This document shows, in pieces, positions 1-12,425 of a stretch of 64,000 nt of DNA. The stretch's first letter is position 1; each line of letters opens with the position of its first letter. The DNA comes from Eonycteris spelaea (taxonomy: Eukaryota; Chordata; Mammalia; Chiroptera; Pteropodidae): positions 5,332,001 through 5,396,000 of the forward strand of contig PUFA01000116.1 in NCBI GenBank assembly GCA_003508835.1. Reading direction: 5' to 3'. The notes under the pieces are model-generated. The model did not search any database, was not told where the DNA came from, and saw only the letters and a list, made by a program, of their open reading frames with translations. Both the position numbers and the translations under genes were made by a program.

Positions 1-1120
1 TTGGGAAATCTTGTTGACTAATTTGCTTATTAATTTTCTTGGAGTTTTAAATGTAAATGATACTATCACCAGCAAGTAATTACAAATATTCCCCTCCATT
101 TAATTTTTATTTTCTTTCCTTTTATACTGGCTAGTCTAGTAAGAACTGTGCTTATAGTATCATTTATTCAAAGCATATGTAATTTGTTTCTGACTTTAAA
201 AGAAGTACCTCAGATTTATCCATTATATATGAGATTTGTTGTAGACCTTTTGTATACAGGTTTTATTAGGTTAAGAAATTCTTCTCTATTTCTAGCTCTC
301 TAAAAATTTTCATTATATTTTCTATATGTATTGAAATAACGCTATTTTCCTTCAGTCAACCAAGGTGATAGTGAATTCACAGATTTTCTGAAATCTCTAT
401 ATTCCTGGGGAAACTGTCACTTGGTAAAAATCAGATTTTTTTTTAAAAAAATATATATATATATTGAATTTCCTTGGATAACATAAAAAGATGCTTTCAT
501 CTATAAAATTAGTGTAAACTTCTCTCATAACATTCTTATGAGAATACCCTAGGTTATATAAACTTCATAAAATGAGTTGGGCAATTTTTCCTTCTTTCAT
601 TTTCTGGAAAAAAACTTATTAACATATGGGGATTATGTGTCCCTTGAAACTTTGGTAAAATCCACTTGTAAAATTATTTTTCATGGATATGATGAGAAGG
701 TCAGAGAGGTTATCTTTTTAAAAGCAATTCAATGTCACTAATGATTATAATTCTATTTAAATCTTCTGTTTCTTCTTAGGCCAATTAAACTTTTATTTTT
801 CAGATATGTGTCTATGATATCCATAACAACTTTTTAATAGTATTCTTTTATTACTTCTAATCTCTACTGTATCTATTTTAATTTCCACTTTCTCATTTTT
901 AGTTCATTTGTATCTTTTTCTCATTTTTTCTTGTTAAGAATTTCAGAAACATATCTATCTTCTTAAAATTTTCAGAGAATCAACTTAATGTTTTGGTTAT
1001 ACTCCATTTTGTTTCTTTTCTACACCCTTGATTTTCTTACATATCATTAGAATTTCATTTTTTTTTTGATACTTTAGATTTACTCTATTGTTCTTTTCCT
1101 ATCGTCTATATTTCTATAAA
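1..1120 (-). mobile_element. L1 LINE fragment, ORF2 region, minus orientation
   Basis: The AT-rich plus strand reads like the reverse complement of L1 ORF2. Around 555-620 a stretch about 'ataaaatgagttgggcaat' followed by a 'ttttctggaaaaaaactta' run matches the reverse of the reverse-transcriptase region as I recall it. Around 755-790 'tctgtttcttcttaggcca' and around 960-1030 further phrases follow in the expected order. All frames are full of stops, so it is an old dead copy, cut by the left window edge. The assignment rests on recalled consensus. The subfamily is not determined. Confidence 0.7.
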
Positions 1121-1129
1121 TTCACCCTC

Positions 1130-2100
1130 CCAAAAAAACACGCCAGGCCCCCAAAAAATTAACTTTTCCTCTTTAGGGTCATAGGTATTCATCAAACTCA
1201 ATAACTGAACTGAACTCTTCTCTGCTGAAGTCAGAGAGTATCCTTATCTTTCTTCCCTGGAGGCAGGCATTCCACCAGGCCATGTGCAAATGGTTGAGGA
1301 ATGTGGAGATGATGTAAGAATTTCCAGTCTATGTCCAAACACAGACCCCACAGGATTCCACTTCTGAAAAAAATCACAGCAACCCTCCAAGAGGAGACAG
1401 AGGCACCGCCTATATGAGGAATCCCTAAGCCTAAGGCAGAGAATTCCCTGTGTTGACAGAACTCATCAATAAAGCTAGACACCAGCCAAGGAAAACATTA
1501 TGCATAAAACTCCAAACTCCTGTCACTGGTAAATTTTGCTTTAGGTCAGGGCTTATACATCCTGAAATTATGTCCAAGATCCTCTAGGAGCGGTTGCCAA
1601 AATTCCGAACTATGACGACACCGCTGTTGTGTGTGGTTATCATCACGTCTGGGAGTCCTGATCACTAGGGAGTGCCCACCTGACTGCTTCTTACCTTCCA
1701 GGAGAAAACTGTGTGCATGAAAAGAGCAGGTGAGAGGGCACTCTGTGTTCAGGAAGCTCAGAGCCAGGGGAAGGTGGGATAGAGTTCCATATCTGGAAAT
1801 ACGTTGACATGGCTCTTCAGTATAATAACAATTATAAGTGATATTTATTTTGTACTTTAAATTTTTCAAAATGTTTTCATAAGTACGAGCTCATTTAAAA
1901 TCTCAAAACAGCACTTTACATGTCAATTGCATCTCGATAACATGGTTTTTTAAAAAGGAGGGAATAAAAGGAAAGGAAATAACAGACAGCAAGTACAGAC
2001 AACTCACTTGAGGATTTGTTCTGACTGCATGAAAATAGGAGCTAGATGAAAAAATGGGATTGAGAAAGCTTTCCTTTAAGATGGAAGAAACACCTTTGAT
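1130..2100. other. Intergenic stretch, no gene recognised
   Basis: Reading frames here are short (107 codons at most) with no recognisable domain. About 1840-1920 could be a worn MIR, but I cannot support it firmly. Confidence 0.5.
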
Positions 2101-2109
2101 TTAATTCCA

Positions 2110-2500
2110 CATATATGAGGATCAAAAATAGTCTACCTCATAGTTGTGGTTGCCAGGGCTGGGTCGGGGGGGGGGTAGGAAATTCCAGTTACAATCGATG
2201 AATAAATTCTAGAGATCTGCTGTACAACTTTGTGTCTATAGATACCAATACTGCATTGTGCACTTCGAAATTTATTAAGGTGGATCTCATGCTAAGAAAA
2301 AGCAAAAGAGAGAGAGAGAGACCCAAGGAAACTCTGGGAGGCACTGGATACGTCCACTCCCTTAATGATGGCGACCGCATCATGCGCGCTTGCATATGTC
2401 CAAATCAATCAAATCGTGCATGTTAAGTGTGTGCAGTTCTTTGTATTTCAATTATACCTCAATGAAGCTGTTAATAATAAAACGTTAAAATAAAATCTGC
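2110..2500 (+). mobile_element. L1 3' end fragment
   Basis: Typical L1 3'UTR phrases appear in order: 'ggttgccagggctggg' with a G-run near 2150-2175, then 'tttcaattatacctcaatga' near 2445-2465, which is the usual L1 terminus before an A-rich tail. A short GA-run interrupts it near 2310. It is non-coding and old. Confidence 0.65.
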
Positions 2501-2575
2501 GAATTAGACACAGGTTGTATTATTCTTATGCATCAGTCATGCGAACTAAGGCTCAGACAAGGTAAAGTACTTCCT

Positions 2576-2576
<1 letters not shown>

Positions 2577-2608
<32 letters not shown>
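2577..2608. repeat. (GA)n microsatellite
   Basis: An uninterrupted alternating GA tract of about 16 units lies in otherwise unremarkable sequence. Confidence 0.95.
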
Positions 2609-2611
<3 letters not shown>

Positions 2612-3139
2612 TTAGCATCAGAACCTAGAAGTTTAGAGCCCAGAATGTCATTTCCTTCCCCATGGGGTGTGGGTTCCGCCCTCACCTCCAGCCTCTGGTG
2701 TAGCTCCTGGCACTTTGGAAGAGGGGGAGATGGAGGGATTCCTCTGCTTCCCCTATGACCACCATTTGATGCTCTACATTATCTTTAATGGAAGACTTGT
2801 ATAAGGATTAAAATTATTGTTTATTATCACTAGGAGAAGTCATCCCACCATGTCATGGAATCATGGTCCATGTAAATATACCATGATGATGGTATATAGG
2901 AATATATACCAAATTGAGTGGCAGAACACAGTATGTGGTTTACTCAGCTGAAAAGTGGAGGCTGTAGACTCCCCCACCCCCCTCCCCAGACTTCCTTTCT
3001 GGTTTCTTCTTATAAACTGAAGTCCTAACTTTGGATACCACTGGGTTCAGTTTGGGGACCCCTTATTTTCTCTAACTATATTCATTTCCATAATAACCTC
3101 ACCATTAGTTTCATGACTTTAAACATCACCTATAACTGA

Positions 3140-4125
3140 TAATTTCAAATTACTGCTAACTTGGACATCTCCTGTGAACTGCAGATCACATGCCCAACTG
3201 TCGATGAGACAGACCCACCTGGACATCTAACAGGCATCTCCGACTTAATATGCCCCACCCTGAACTTCTGACAACTTCTCCTCCACAAACTTGCTCTACC
3301 TAATGCCTTCTTCACCTCAGGTAATGACGCCTCTATCCTTCCTGCTGCTCTGGCAAAAAATAAGGTCATTCTAACCCCTCTCTTTCACCCCCTGTACCCA
3401 ATCCAACAGGAAATTCTGCTGGCTCTAACTTAACACATTTTCAGAATCCAAATACGTCTCACTTCTACTGCTAACCTCATTCAAGTATTTTCCCTCGCTT
3501 AGATTATTGTAATGCACCCTGGTCCCCTACAGTCTAGTCTCAACACAGTAGGTGGTGATCCTTTTATAGCATTCCAGTCCTCCAAGGCTCCAGTGGCTCC
3601 CATCTCACAGAACGCAAGCCAAGTTCTCACAATCACCAGAGCGCCCCCTACTGGCCACACCTACTTTTCCAACCTCATCTGTTGCTATTCTGTCCTCACT
3701 CATTCAACCCCAGACACTGGCCTCCTCACTGTGCCTCAAATACCCCTGGCCTCCTCCCCACTCAGGGTCTCTGGCTGGCTATTTCTTCTGTCTGGAATGT
3801 TCTTCCCCCAGATATCCATGATTGACTTCTTTACCTCCTTCAAGTTTTGGGTCAAATGTCTTCCTCAAGCATCCTATTTTGATGTGCATGCCTTTATTTT
3901 TCTCCACTAGACTTACTCATTTTCAAATATACTAGAAAGTTTACCTACTTCAGCTATTGTCTCTCTTTTCTCTCTAGAATATAAGCTCCATGAGGACAGG
4001 CAGTTTTGTCTGTTCTGCTCCCCGAGCTATACCCCAGGGCCTAGATCCAAGCCTGGCGCATGTAACGTACTCAATAAACATGTGTTGGATTGTTGAATCA
4101 ATGAATAAATGAACAAGCAAATGAA
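3140..4125 (+). mobile_element. L2 LINE, 3' portion
   Basis: This long, diverged L2 copy ends with the characteristic L2 3' terminus: 'aagctccatgaggacaggca' near 3985, 'cctggcgcatgtaacgtact' near 4050, then 'caataaacatgtgttgga'. Upstream, 'aacaggcatctccgacttaa' near 3228 and 'ctccaaggctccagtggctc' near 3580 match the L2 body. The 132-codon reading frame at 3512-3910 lies inside this element and is treated as chance. Confidence 0.75.
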
Positions 4126-4129
4126 TTAG

Positions 4130-7080
4130 AACAGAATGACTTCATAGGGTCCTACGATGCTGGTAACATGAACTCATGGATGTGCAGAATAACCCCGAAA
4201 AACCAAGAGCAGGACTTCAGTTCCCAAACCTGGAGCTGTCTAGTCCATACTCCAGGGTCAAGAGTATCCACTGGTGGAGGCTCCCTAGTGCAGTTTCCTG
4301 GGTCCTTGCGCACACGTGAGAGTTAGAAAGAGGATTCATCCATGCACCTGAACAACCAGCTCCTGCTCTCACCATTGGACAAACTAACACATCGTAGACC
4401 TATCAGGCACCTGACACTTCACTACGGGTTCTGGAGCTGCCAGCTGGTCCAGCACACAGAGATGGGAACTGTCACGATGAGAGAGGAGCAAGGAACACTC
4501 TAGGGAAAGAGCGTTGCACCAATGGGACAGGCAGCACCCTTGACAGGTGGGCCACGTGACATAGGAAGAGCCGTTTCTCCTTGGACAGTTGCAGAATCAC
4601 TGTATGCGTGCCAAGCCCCTCCTAAGTCCAGCCTCGAGGAGGGTTTCGTGGTGCGTGCATTAATCACAGGGGCTTTGCTCTGGCCCTCCCTCCCTCTGGA
4701 AAGGATGCGAACGCCTCTCCTCTCTCCCCACCTCTCCAGGGAGAAATAGCAAGCTAAGGTTAAAGTCCCAGCCAGATGCAGCTAACCAGACACTACCGTG
4801 GAGATCCCCTTGGGTGCTCTCCACCCCTGTAGCCTCTCCATCCCTTATTCTTCCCATTTCAAGCCTCCCTTCCCCTCTACAACCACCCACTGCAACTCTA
4901 TAATCTGCTGGTTTTCACTTTCCTGTGAACTCTCCAACCTCCAGTCACCATGGTCTGAGTCTCCTCTCCACTCATCTCTAAATCATCTCTCTCTGCGTTC
5001 AGGTAAGGAGAAGCCCAGCATTTTCAGGGTAGGCAAAGGATGGAGTACAGAAAAAAGGAAACCCAAACATTTCCCAAAAGAGGAAACTACTTGTGAGAGA
5101 AGAATTTCTTCCCACACCACGTAGTTTGGACCTCGCAGCCCACATCAGTAAATCTTGGGGCACACAGTGCTCAGTGTGCTCTACTTTGTGGAACCCCTCA
5201 GTTTTGCAGACACTGAGGTGGTGTGGGGTGTGAGGAACAGGAGCTACAGATGCCAGGGTTTTTAGGTTCTGTATATATTTTTATTTAGTATCTTTGCCCA
5301 AATGCATCCCTTCCGCCTCAGCTTTCCCAACTAAACACGGGAGAGCCCTGTCCTCTTCTCAGGGAACAGAGGTTCTCCTGGTGAGAGGCATTCAATGATA
5401 TGTTGCTTCTATAGAATAAGGTATAAGACTAGAATTGAGGAAAATATTCTCTCTTCAATTCTTAGAGGCAGAATAGAGAGTATTCATGAAGGTGATCCAT
5501 GATGTTTAGCTCCATGAGACACAAAGATTTAACCACACAAAAACTTCCTGTCACGGCATCTTCAGTGGCTCCATTTATTCCTTGCTTCCCAACCAAAGAA
5601 CTAAACCACCAGGTCCCAAATCGCACCAACCATACTGACCCGTCCCCATTGAGGGAGGCCTGGTCCCCCATCAGCGTCCACCCCTGGGCTGTCTGAATCC
5701 TGTGCATTCCGTCTCGTTTCATCTAGGCCTCTGTTGCTTTTTCTCAGCAACCACAGGGGTCTATCCTGGAAATGTGGGCTGGGCAGTAGGAGGGCGGGAA
5801 GGCTGTCCCCCGAAAAAGAGCTCCTGAAGCCACACCTGTGCAGGTAACCTCACAGGTGAAGGGTTCCTGAGGAGCCCGGGGCTTTCCGACAGTGTTCCAA
5901 AGACAGAGGCAGTGCTCGTTCCCGAATGGTGGCTGGCGCAGATCAGCTTTGTCTCCCTCACCAGCGTTTTGTTTTGTTTTTTCATTTTAGTAAATCATGA
6001 AAATACCCTGACACAACTGAGGTAGCTTTGACTTCCTCATCCAAACAGCTGCTTCTCCCCGTCCCTTAGTTCTAGCTGTCAGTCTGTGGCCAACGAGAAA
6101 CAGAAGCGCATCTTTCAGAAGGAGGATCTTCTTGATTTTGGGGGGAGCCCTCTTGCTGTTTTGTGGCATGAGATGCAGTTTACAAATGAAAAGTATTTTC
6201 AATTAAAACCAACTTCAGGGAACATGATAGCTGATTTTAAAAATAAATTTAGAAAACAAACTAGTGTCCCTATAGAGCAAAGATGCTAATATTTTTCCAG
6301 GTAGATAAAATAACTGACCCTCAGGCCTAGAATACTTTTCGAAATGTCACAGTGCGATGATCATGCATTTGTGTGCAATAAAGGTGACCTTCACGGAATT
6401 GGGACAGTCTCTTAGCCAGACAATTTTGATGTTGAACATTAAAGTGCTCATTTCTGAAGCAGAGCCCTCTTCCTCCGGCAGAAGCCTGGGTCAGAGATAT
6501 CAATTTAAATGGATGCTGCTTCGTTCAAGCAGAGAGTGTCTTTAAAAGCATCAAAGGCAAAGAACAAGCTCTAAAGCCAGTAGGACTCCTAGGTTTGTAT
6601 GGTTCAAAGCTCCTCTTCTGATGAAAATAAAAGAGAGCACGAAGCCTGAAATGACACTTTGCTCAAAGCCGTCATCCCACAATTGATTTAAGAAAAGAGA
6701 ACTATGCCAACTGTAATTAAAAAAATTTTTTTTTAATTAAAAAAAGACAGAGAACAAACAGTAGCAACTGTTTAGGGTGCTCTACACGCAAGTGCACACG
6801 TTGCTATAATTCTGAATTGTCAGGAAACTTGAAGAATAAGTGTTGGCCAAAACGCAAAACCCAAGGTAACATATTGACCCAGAGCCAGAGAACTAACAGA
6901 GTGACCTGTAACCATCAATTTAAGTAGAGCTCCAGAGGAGACAAGAAATACCAAGGGCATCTCACTTTTATGACAAGTGAGATCACTAAATACTTCAGAA
7001 AACACCATTAGTGAGGGAAAAGCAAGGATGTTTTTCTAAGGAAAACATTTCCCATTAGATCTATTTAAATGCTTTTATAG
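4130..7080. other. Intergenic stretch, no gene recognised
   Basis: Only short frames (108 codons or fewer) occur, and none shows a family motif. The sequence is mixed in composition, with an A/T palindrome-like run near 6717-6746. Nothing further is supported. Confidence 0.5.
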
Positions 7081-7089
7081 GGGATAAAG

Positions 7090-7280
7090 ATGCCAACAAG
7101 AAAGTAACAATGACTTTCTTTTATTTAGATTTTCAAAAAGCCTTTGACAATCTATCTTACCAAATTTAGTCATCAAGGGCTCACTAGACTGCTTTGTCAT
7201 GTAAAAGGAACTGGCTCATAAGACAGAAACGCCATGCCAGAAAAGAGAAGGGGCGTATATCCTGGGGAAGAGGGACAGGG
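7090..7280 (+). mobile_element. CR1/L3-like LINE fragment
   Basis: A phrase at about 7118-7155 encodes residues like 'DFQKAFDN', which is the conserved reverse-transcriptase block of CR1/L3 LINEs. It is followed about 60 bases later by 'aactggctcataagacagaaa', equivalent to the 'NWL.DRK' block. This two-block match supports an ancient mammalian CR1/L3 relic. It is too short and worn to subtype. Confidence 0.5.
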
Positions 7281-7843
7281 TTGAGACTGAGATCATAAAT
7301 GGTTGGAAGATGGAGCACACAGTACAATTTCTGCCTCCAGAGATGATATTTAGCTCTTTTGAGAGTAAAAGCATTACCAAACCAATGAAGGAAAAAACAC
7401 AGAAAGATGTTAAGTGTGCATGACAGAGCAAGAAAAATAGTGAATGAGTGTTAATTCAGGGATTTTTATTTCAGAAAATCTAAATTTGAAATACATAATA
7501 ATGAAAATATATGTAAGTTAATGAGTTTCAAGTTACAACCCGAGACAAAGGCTGATGACATAGGGAAAAGAGTCATCCCAGAAATTACAGCTGTCAGGCT
7601 TCCATGACACTGCGATTGTCGAAGGAGCTCAGAAAGAATCTGGAGGATCTGGCCAGAAGTAAGTGATAAAGATTTATTCAAGATTTAGTAGAGTTTGCAA
7701 ACTAGGCACATGGCTGGGCAAAAAACCCAAAAGTGTTTCAAAGAAGAAAGAAGCACTGAATTCTTATAGTGAAAAGGGTATTCGTGTAAGAATTATCAGT
7801 CCTATGTGTTCAGCCCCAGGATTGGTCCAGGATGGTTATCAGT

Positions 7844-7950
7844 CAGATGCCAGATGGTCTAGAGGAAGGTGCCAGGAGTCTAAAGGATGGATGCCAGGTG
7901 CTCTAGAGGATGGTGCCAGGTGGTCTAAAGGATGGGCGCCAGGAGGCCTG
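7844..7950. repeat. Short minisatellite, about 23-base unit
   Basis: Roughly four to five imperfect copies of a 'tgccaggtggtctaaaggat' type unit run head to tail. Looser relatives ('caggtggatgtcaggaggtc') continue to about 8010. Units differ by a few substitutions. The surrounding 139-codon frame is a by-product of the repeat. Confidence 0.75.
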
Positions 7951-8269
7951 GTCATGTCCAGTGGTCTGGATAATGGATATCAGGTGGATGTCAGGAGGTC
8001 TGGATACGTGAGTCCTTCAGTGGGAAACTCAGAGGGTTATCTGGAGGTCTGCTGTATATCCAGATGTGTATCTAGGCATTGACCAAGGACTGGAAAGTTC
8101 AAAAAGTTTAAGTTCCCAGACTAGTCAGAACAAGAACAGAGTATTTCCTCAATGCTTCAAACTTCATAATGTTAATCATTTTAGCAGCTTGGTTAAAGTG
8201 ACTCCATTTTATATATTCCCCATCTTTATTCTTTCCTCACACAATATGATTAATAACCACCAGCCTTCT

Positions 8270-8445
8270 GCCTGGTACTGTGTTGTAGGCTCCCTCTGTT
8301 GTGTGCCTACTTCTCACAACAATCCTATGAATTAGAGACCATTATCCCCATGTAGATGTAAGGAGACTGAGGATCAGGGAAATTGAGTACATCACCCAAA
8401 GGTAAATGTAAGTGGTCGAGCCAGGGTTTGAACCCACAGATGTCT
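8270..8445 (-). repeat. MIR SINE
   Basis: This is the reverse complement of the MIR core. 'attatccccatgtagatgta', 'aggagactgaggatcaggga' and 'gagccagggtttgaaccca' appear in the expected order, so the element is in minus orientation. Confidence 0.8.
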
Positions 8446-8506
8446 TCTTCCAGCGTCCACAGAGTCTTACAAAGACAATAGGAGAGCTAGGAGAAAAATA
8501 CAAAGA

Positions 8507-8628
8507 CAGAAAGAGAGAGAGAGAGCTGATGATGATGATGACGATGGAGGAGGAGGAGGATTATGATGATGATGATGACTATGACAAAGAAAGGAAATAA
8601 GGAAGGATGGGAGGAGGAGGGAGGGGAG

Positions 8629-8696
<68 letters not shown>

Positions 8697-8697
8697 G
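8507..8697. repeat. Purine-rich low-complexity block
   Basis: A composite tract: (GA)n near 8510-8526, (GAT/GAG)n near 8527-8585, then GGGA/GA repeats from about 8607 to 8697. It is almost entirely purine on the plus strand. The open frames across it encode repetitive Glu/Arg/Asp and are not genes. Confidence 0.95.
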
Positions 8698-8934
8698 TAG
8701 GTAGATTTATCTACATCTTTGTCTACTTATCTCCCCTTGAGTTTCCTAAATCCAGAATATTATATATACTTCTGCTTCTTGGACCCTAGAAAGATAGAAA
8801 TAACACTAGGAAAGCATCTGAAAAGACAATTAAGTGAGAATATTTTCACAGTGATAAATACTCAGAGGAAATACGACATAAGCCTGTCAAATCATGAAGG
8901 ATAAAGCTAAGACGAGAATGCTTTTCAGCCTTTT

Positions 8935-9070
8935 GCGTGCTTACTGTATATGGGGTCCTGTGCTAGTTTTTACATGTCATCTCATGGGATTTTCACAAGT
9001 CCCTCCTTTGTTACCCTCACTCAACAGTGAGGAAGCAAGGCTTCTGAAGTGTTAACTAACTTGTTCCCAC
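8935..9070 (-). repeat. MIR SINE fragment
   Basis: 'tgtgctagtttttacatgtc', then 'ctcatgggattttcaca', then a diverged 'acagtgaggaagcaaggctt' match the reverse of MIR. Moderately diverged. Confidence 0.6.
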
Positions 9071-9187
9071 CCCAAAGCAAGGATCCAGCAAATAATAAAG
9101 CAAAAATTTAGACTTCAGGACCCTGTCTACTTCGCCAAGGATAAAGGATAAGAAAAAACCATCTTTTGAATGTACAGTTTGTTTTTC

Positions 9188-9190
<3 letters not shown>

Positions 9191-9218
<28 letters not shown>
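9191..9218. repeat. Poly-A tract
   Basis: About 28 consecutive A residues. No SINE or processed-gene body is recognisable upstream, so the origin is unknown. Confidence 0.9.
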
Positions 9219-9219
<1 letters not shown>

Positions 9220-9220
<1 letters not shown>

Positions 9221-10110
9221 CCTGGACGAAAATAAATTCCGGAACGACTTGTATAAATTCATAGAACAGAGGTCCATGACAGATTATTAAGTCAAGTTAG
9301 GGAAATTTAGGCATATTTATCATCTAAATTTAACGTCCTGTGGGACGATGATCTCATTTTTCTGTGAGCTCACCGTTGGTGCTTTCGTAAATAATACTAA
9401 TCAATATGCTCAGGAAAACAAAATCTTGTAGAAATGGAACCACCAGGCAGGAGCTGTGAGACCCGGGCCCTTGTTGAGCTCTGCTGCCGACAGACTGATC
9501 ACATGCCTCTCCGGGCCTTACTTGTTATAACATAAGGGTCTGGATCATTTGACCTTTAAGCTCCATCCAAGGTCAGCATTCACTGGAATCTTCAAGACCC
9601 AGAGAGGCCTGACCTGTCTGCCTCTCATATCTTTCATTTCGTCACCTCTCCCACAAGTGCTTCCACTGACTACTGAAACAACCAATTAAAAAACATCATT
9701 ACAGATCATTGCAATTATTTTACACAGTGAAGAGCGACCCGCAGCTCTGCAGCCCCAGTCCAGCAAGGCTCCCAGCCCCATCCAGATGTCCCGGGCCACC
9801 GGCCAGCCATCTCTCTGGGGGTGCTCCGCACAGCCTGACGCAGTTGGGGAAGCAGATCTGCCAGCACAATCACAATAGCAGCAACGAATGGCAAAGCTAA
9901 GGAGGAACTATTTTTAGCTTTGCTATCTTAGATTATCTCTGTTTCTGCTCACATCCACGTGTCCTCAAGAGAAATGTCATCAAAGGGAAATCTGAGGACA
10001 GAAATGCCTAGGGGACTGTACCTAACTTCTGGGTGGCGGGTAGGTGGGCAGGAGAGGGGCAGGCCGTGTCTAACATGGGAAGGATGTGGGGAGAGGTATA
10101 AGGAAGACTG
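9220..10110. other. Intergenic stretch, no gene recognised
   Basis: No repeat family or coding pattern was recognised. The frames are short and unremarkable. Confidence 0.5.
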
Positions 10111-10119
10111 AATGGTGAG

Positions 10120-10330
10120 TGGGACCATGGACTGTCAAGGGTGGGTTGCTTGGGCGTAAAACCTGATTTTACCACTAACTAGCTCACGATATGTAATTTC
10201 TTTAGGCCTCGATTTCCTCACCCGTAAGATGAGAGTATTAAGAATCTGCCTACCTCATCGGCTGTCAGTAGGGTTAATCGGGTTAACAGTGTAAAATGAG
10301 CATTTGCCTGCCCCTCTCTTAAGCATAGCT
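10120..10330 (+). repeat. MIR SINE
   Basis: MIR core phrases in plus orientation: 'accactaactagctcacg', 'ggcctcgatttcctcaccc', 'gtaagatgagagtattaaga', 'tctgcctacctcat'. It tails off into 'gtaaaatgagcatttgcctg'. Confidence 0.8.
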
Positions 10331-10987
10331 ATTATAGTTGATGCCATTAGCCACCTGGAAGAGTGAGAATATCTGCCCCCCTGGGGGTCTCCGACAGGCC
10401 TTGTGGCCATTCCCCTTCCCCCTGCAGCTTCTCCCAGGAGGATGGAGCTGGGTTTTAAAGAGACGAAACCACTGAAGTTTTGAAAGTGTCTGTTCCCCCA
10501 ACCATCCCAGAGGAAAGACCTGTCTAGCACACATCCCGAGAGCTTGCGACAAATCCTCCTAAAACGCTCAGGTAGAAACACTCTTCAGTCTCCCTTTGGT
10601 TTAATTGGCCAACCTGGAGGGCTTCGCGCAGCCTAGTTTGTAAAACGTGACGTCCCTTCAGTGTACAGTCATCGGTGCGCTCACCTGGCCTTTCCTGTCA
10701 TCTCCATTTCTGTGCAGTATGACCCTGAAGGCAGAAAACCTGGACCGTTTCTGTGCCTTGGCCCCCCACCCCCTGCACCTGCAAGGGGACAAAAAGGAAG
10801 AAGTAAAGGGGGAGAGAGCAGAGGCCGAGTGAAAAGAGCCGCCAGGGGTCCTTCCGCGGTGTCCCCCTGCCCCGGCCTCCAGGACAGCCAGGTTTCTCCT
10901 ATTCCACCTGCAGCTTACAACACCTGGCAAGGAAGGGGCGCGCAACAAAGAGCTTTGTTAACTTTGTTCAAGAGACTGAATATCGGC

Positions 10988-11023
10988 CAAAAAAAAGAAA
11001 AAAAAGCAAAAAAAAAAAAAAAC
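10988..11023. repeat. A-rich tract
   Basis: An interrupted poly-A run at the end of a GC-rich, gene-free stretch. The 123-codon frame just upstream (10661-11032) has no recognisable domain and runs into this tract. Confidence 0.85.
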
Positions 11024-11029
11024 CCACCT

Positions 11030-12370
11030 TAGTCATCCTCCTTAAGACTGCAAACATCTATCTGAAGATGCCTCCCTCGGGTGACAAGGAAAAGCACAGG
11101 GTGACACTGACACATATAAATCCTCAGAACTCTCTTCTCAGAAAGGAGCATTAGCCCAGCTCCCGGCAACCCTTCCAGTTCTTGCGCCCGGTTCTGGCCG
11201 GTGCCCTGGACCCAGCTTTATTGCTGTCACGCTCTAGGCTACGACGACAACTGCGCACAGTCAGCTTCCAGCGTGGATCACGGACTGTGACTCAGAGTCG
11301 CCGCGAGGAAATACTAGGCAAGTTTACAATTAAAATTGATAAAAAGAGGTAAGGAAAGAAAAGATACCATTAAGAACTACTCGGAAACTCACACATCCTC
11401 CAGTTTTCATGACCTTGAATTTCTAACCAGCTCATGTTCCCTCGCTCCAGAGGCTGATAACAAGTAAGTCGACCTACACACTATCAATGTTTTCCAAATG
11501 TTGGCTGCAAATGAGTCACAATAATGCTTAGAAAGAAACTGTTCAGTCGGCAATTTTGGCGTGTGCGGCTTGCTAACTGGGGAAGGCGAGTTAGAACAGA
11601 TACACATCTTCTCTCATGCCGAGGCGCTAATAAAAAAAAACGCGTGAGGGACCTACTGGTCCTGATGTGCCCAGGGAGCCCCTCCCACTAACATCCCCCG
11701 CTGCCTAAGTACCCGCCTCAGCGCCTGGCACAGACCAGGGTCTCCATTTAAAGCTCAACCAAAATAGGTTCACTGATCCCAGCAAGCTTTTTTTTACAAC
11801 CTAACTCGTCACAGGAAGTTCTGGATTCAGCCTCAGGAATGCAGATCCTGTTTATAATTTTCTATGGGCAGTTAAGCCCTTCACCACCCCGTAGCTTTAT
11901 TTTTCTCTTTAAAGTTATGAGGGTGTAGGAGGTGACCTCTAAGGTCTTCACCTACATTTTTTTCTGATTCTGTGCCACCCCTCAGAAAGCAGCGCAGACG
12001 TGACAGAGGAGGGCAGGGGGAGGAAACAGAAGCAGAGGCTAGAGATACATTTCCTCCTTGGGGAGCTAAGGCTGAAGGGCCAAAACCCCTGTGGCTAGAC
12101 AGGCCCCTCAGAATAGTAACTGGAGTCTGAGGGCAGGGAATTCTTGGTAGGTGATCATTCTTGTTGAAAAAGCTTCTACAGGAATTCTAGTCCAGCAGGG
12201 AGGAAAATCTGCACCATTTTTCTGAACAAGTTAATAAAACGTCCTTTATGGGGGGGGGCTAGGAATGCACCCGGGGAACCCTCCGCCTGTCTCTGCAGCC
12301 ATTACTCCCTCCCATCCTCTAACTTCCACCTGGCCCCCTCTCCGCCAGCACTGCCGGATGGTGGCCCCCA
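11030..12370. other. Upstream flank of the family 10 olfactory receptor
   Basis: No repeat or coding unit is recognised. If the receptor had a non-coding leader exon, as many OR genes do, it would be expected here or further upstream. I could not pick one out. A G-run of nine lies at 12249-12257. Confidence 0.4.
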
Positions 12371-12379
12371 CAAGCTGGC

Positions 12380-12403
12380 CCTTCCCTCGTTTCTCTCCCG
12401 CAG
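12380..12403 (+). promoter_or_regulatory. Candidate 3' splice site before the OR coding exon
   Basis: A pyrimidine-rich run ('cccttccctcgtttctctcc') ends in 'cgcag' at 12403, 22 bases before the start codon at 12426. Single-coding-exon olfactory receptors commonly have an intron ending just upstream of the start codon, so this fits. It is inferred from sequence only. Confidence 0.5.
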
Positions 12404-12425
12404 GAGCCTCTGAATGGGCCGGCGC

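Noticed and set aside
3512..3910. 132-codon plus-strand frame
   Set aside because: Lies inside an L2 element, with no match to a LINE protein or other family.
8412..8600. 62-codon acidic frame with Met and Asp runs
   Set aside because: Entirely explained by MIR sequence followed by GA/GAT microsatellite.
10661..11032. 123-codon frame in GC-rich DNA
   Set aside because: Low-complexity, Pro/Gly/Lys-rich, runs into a poly-A tract, no motif.
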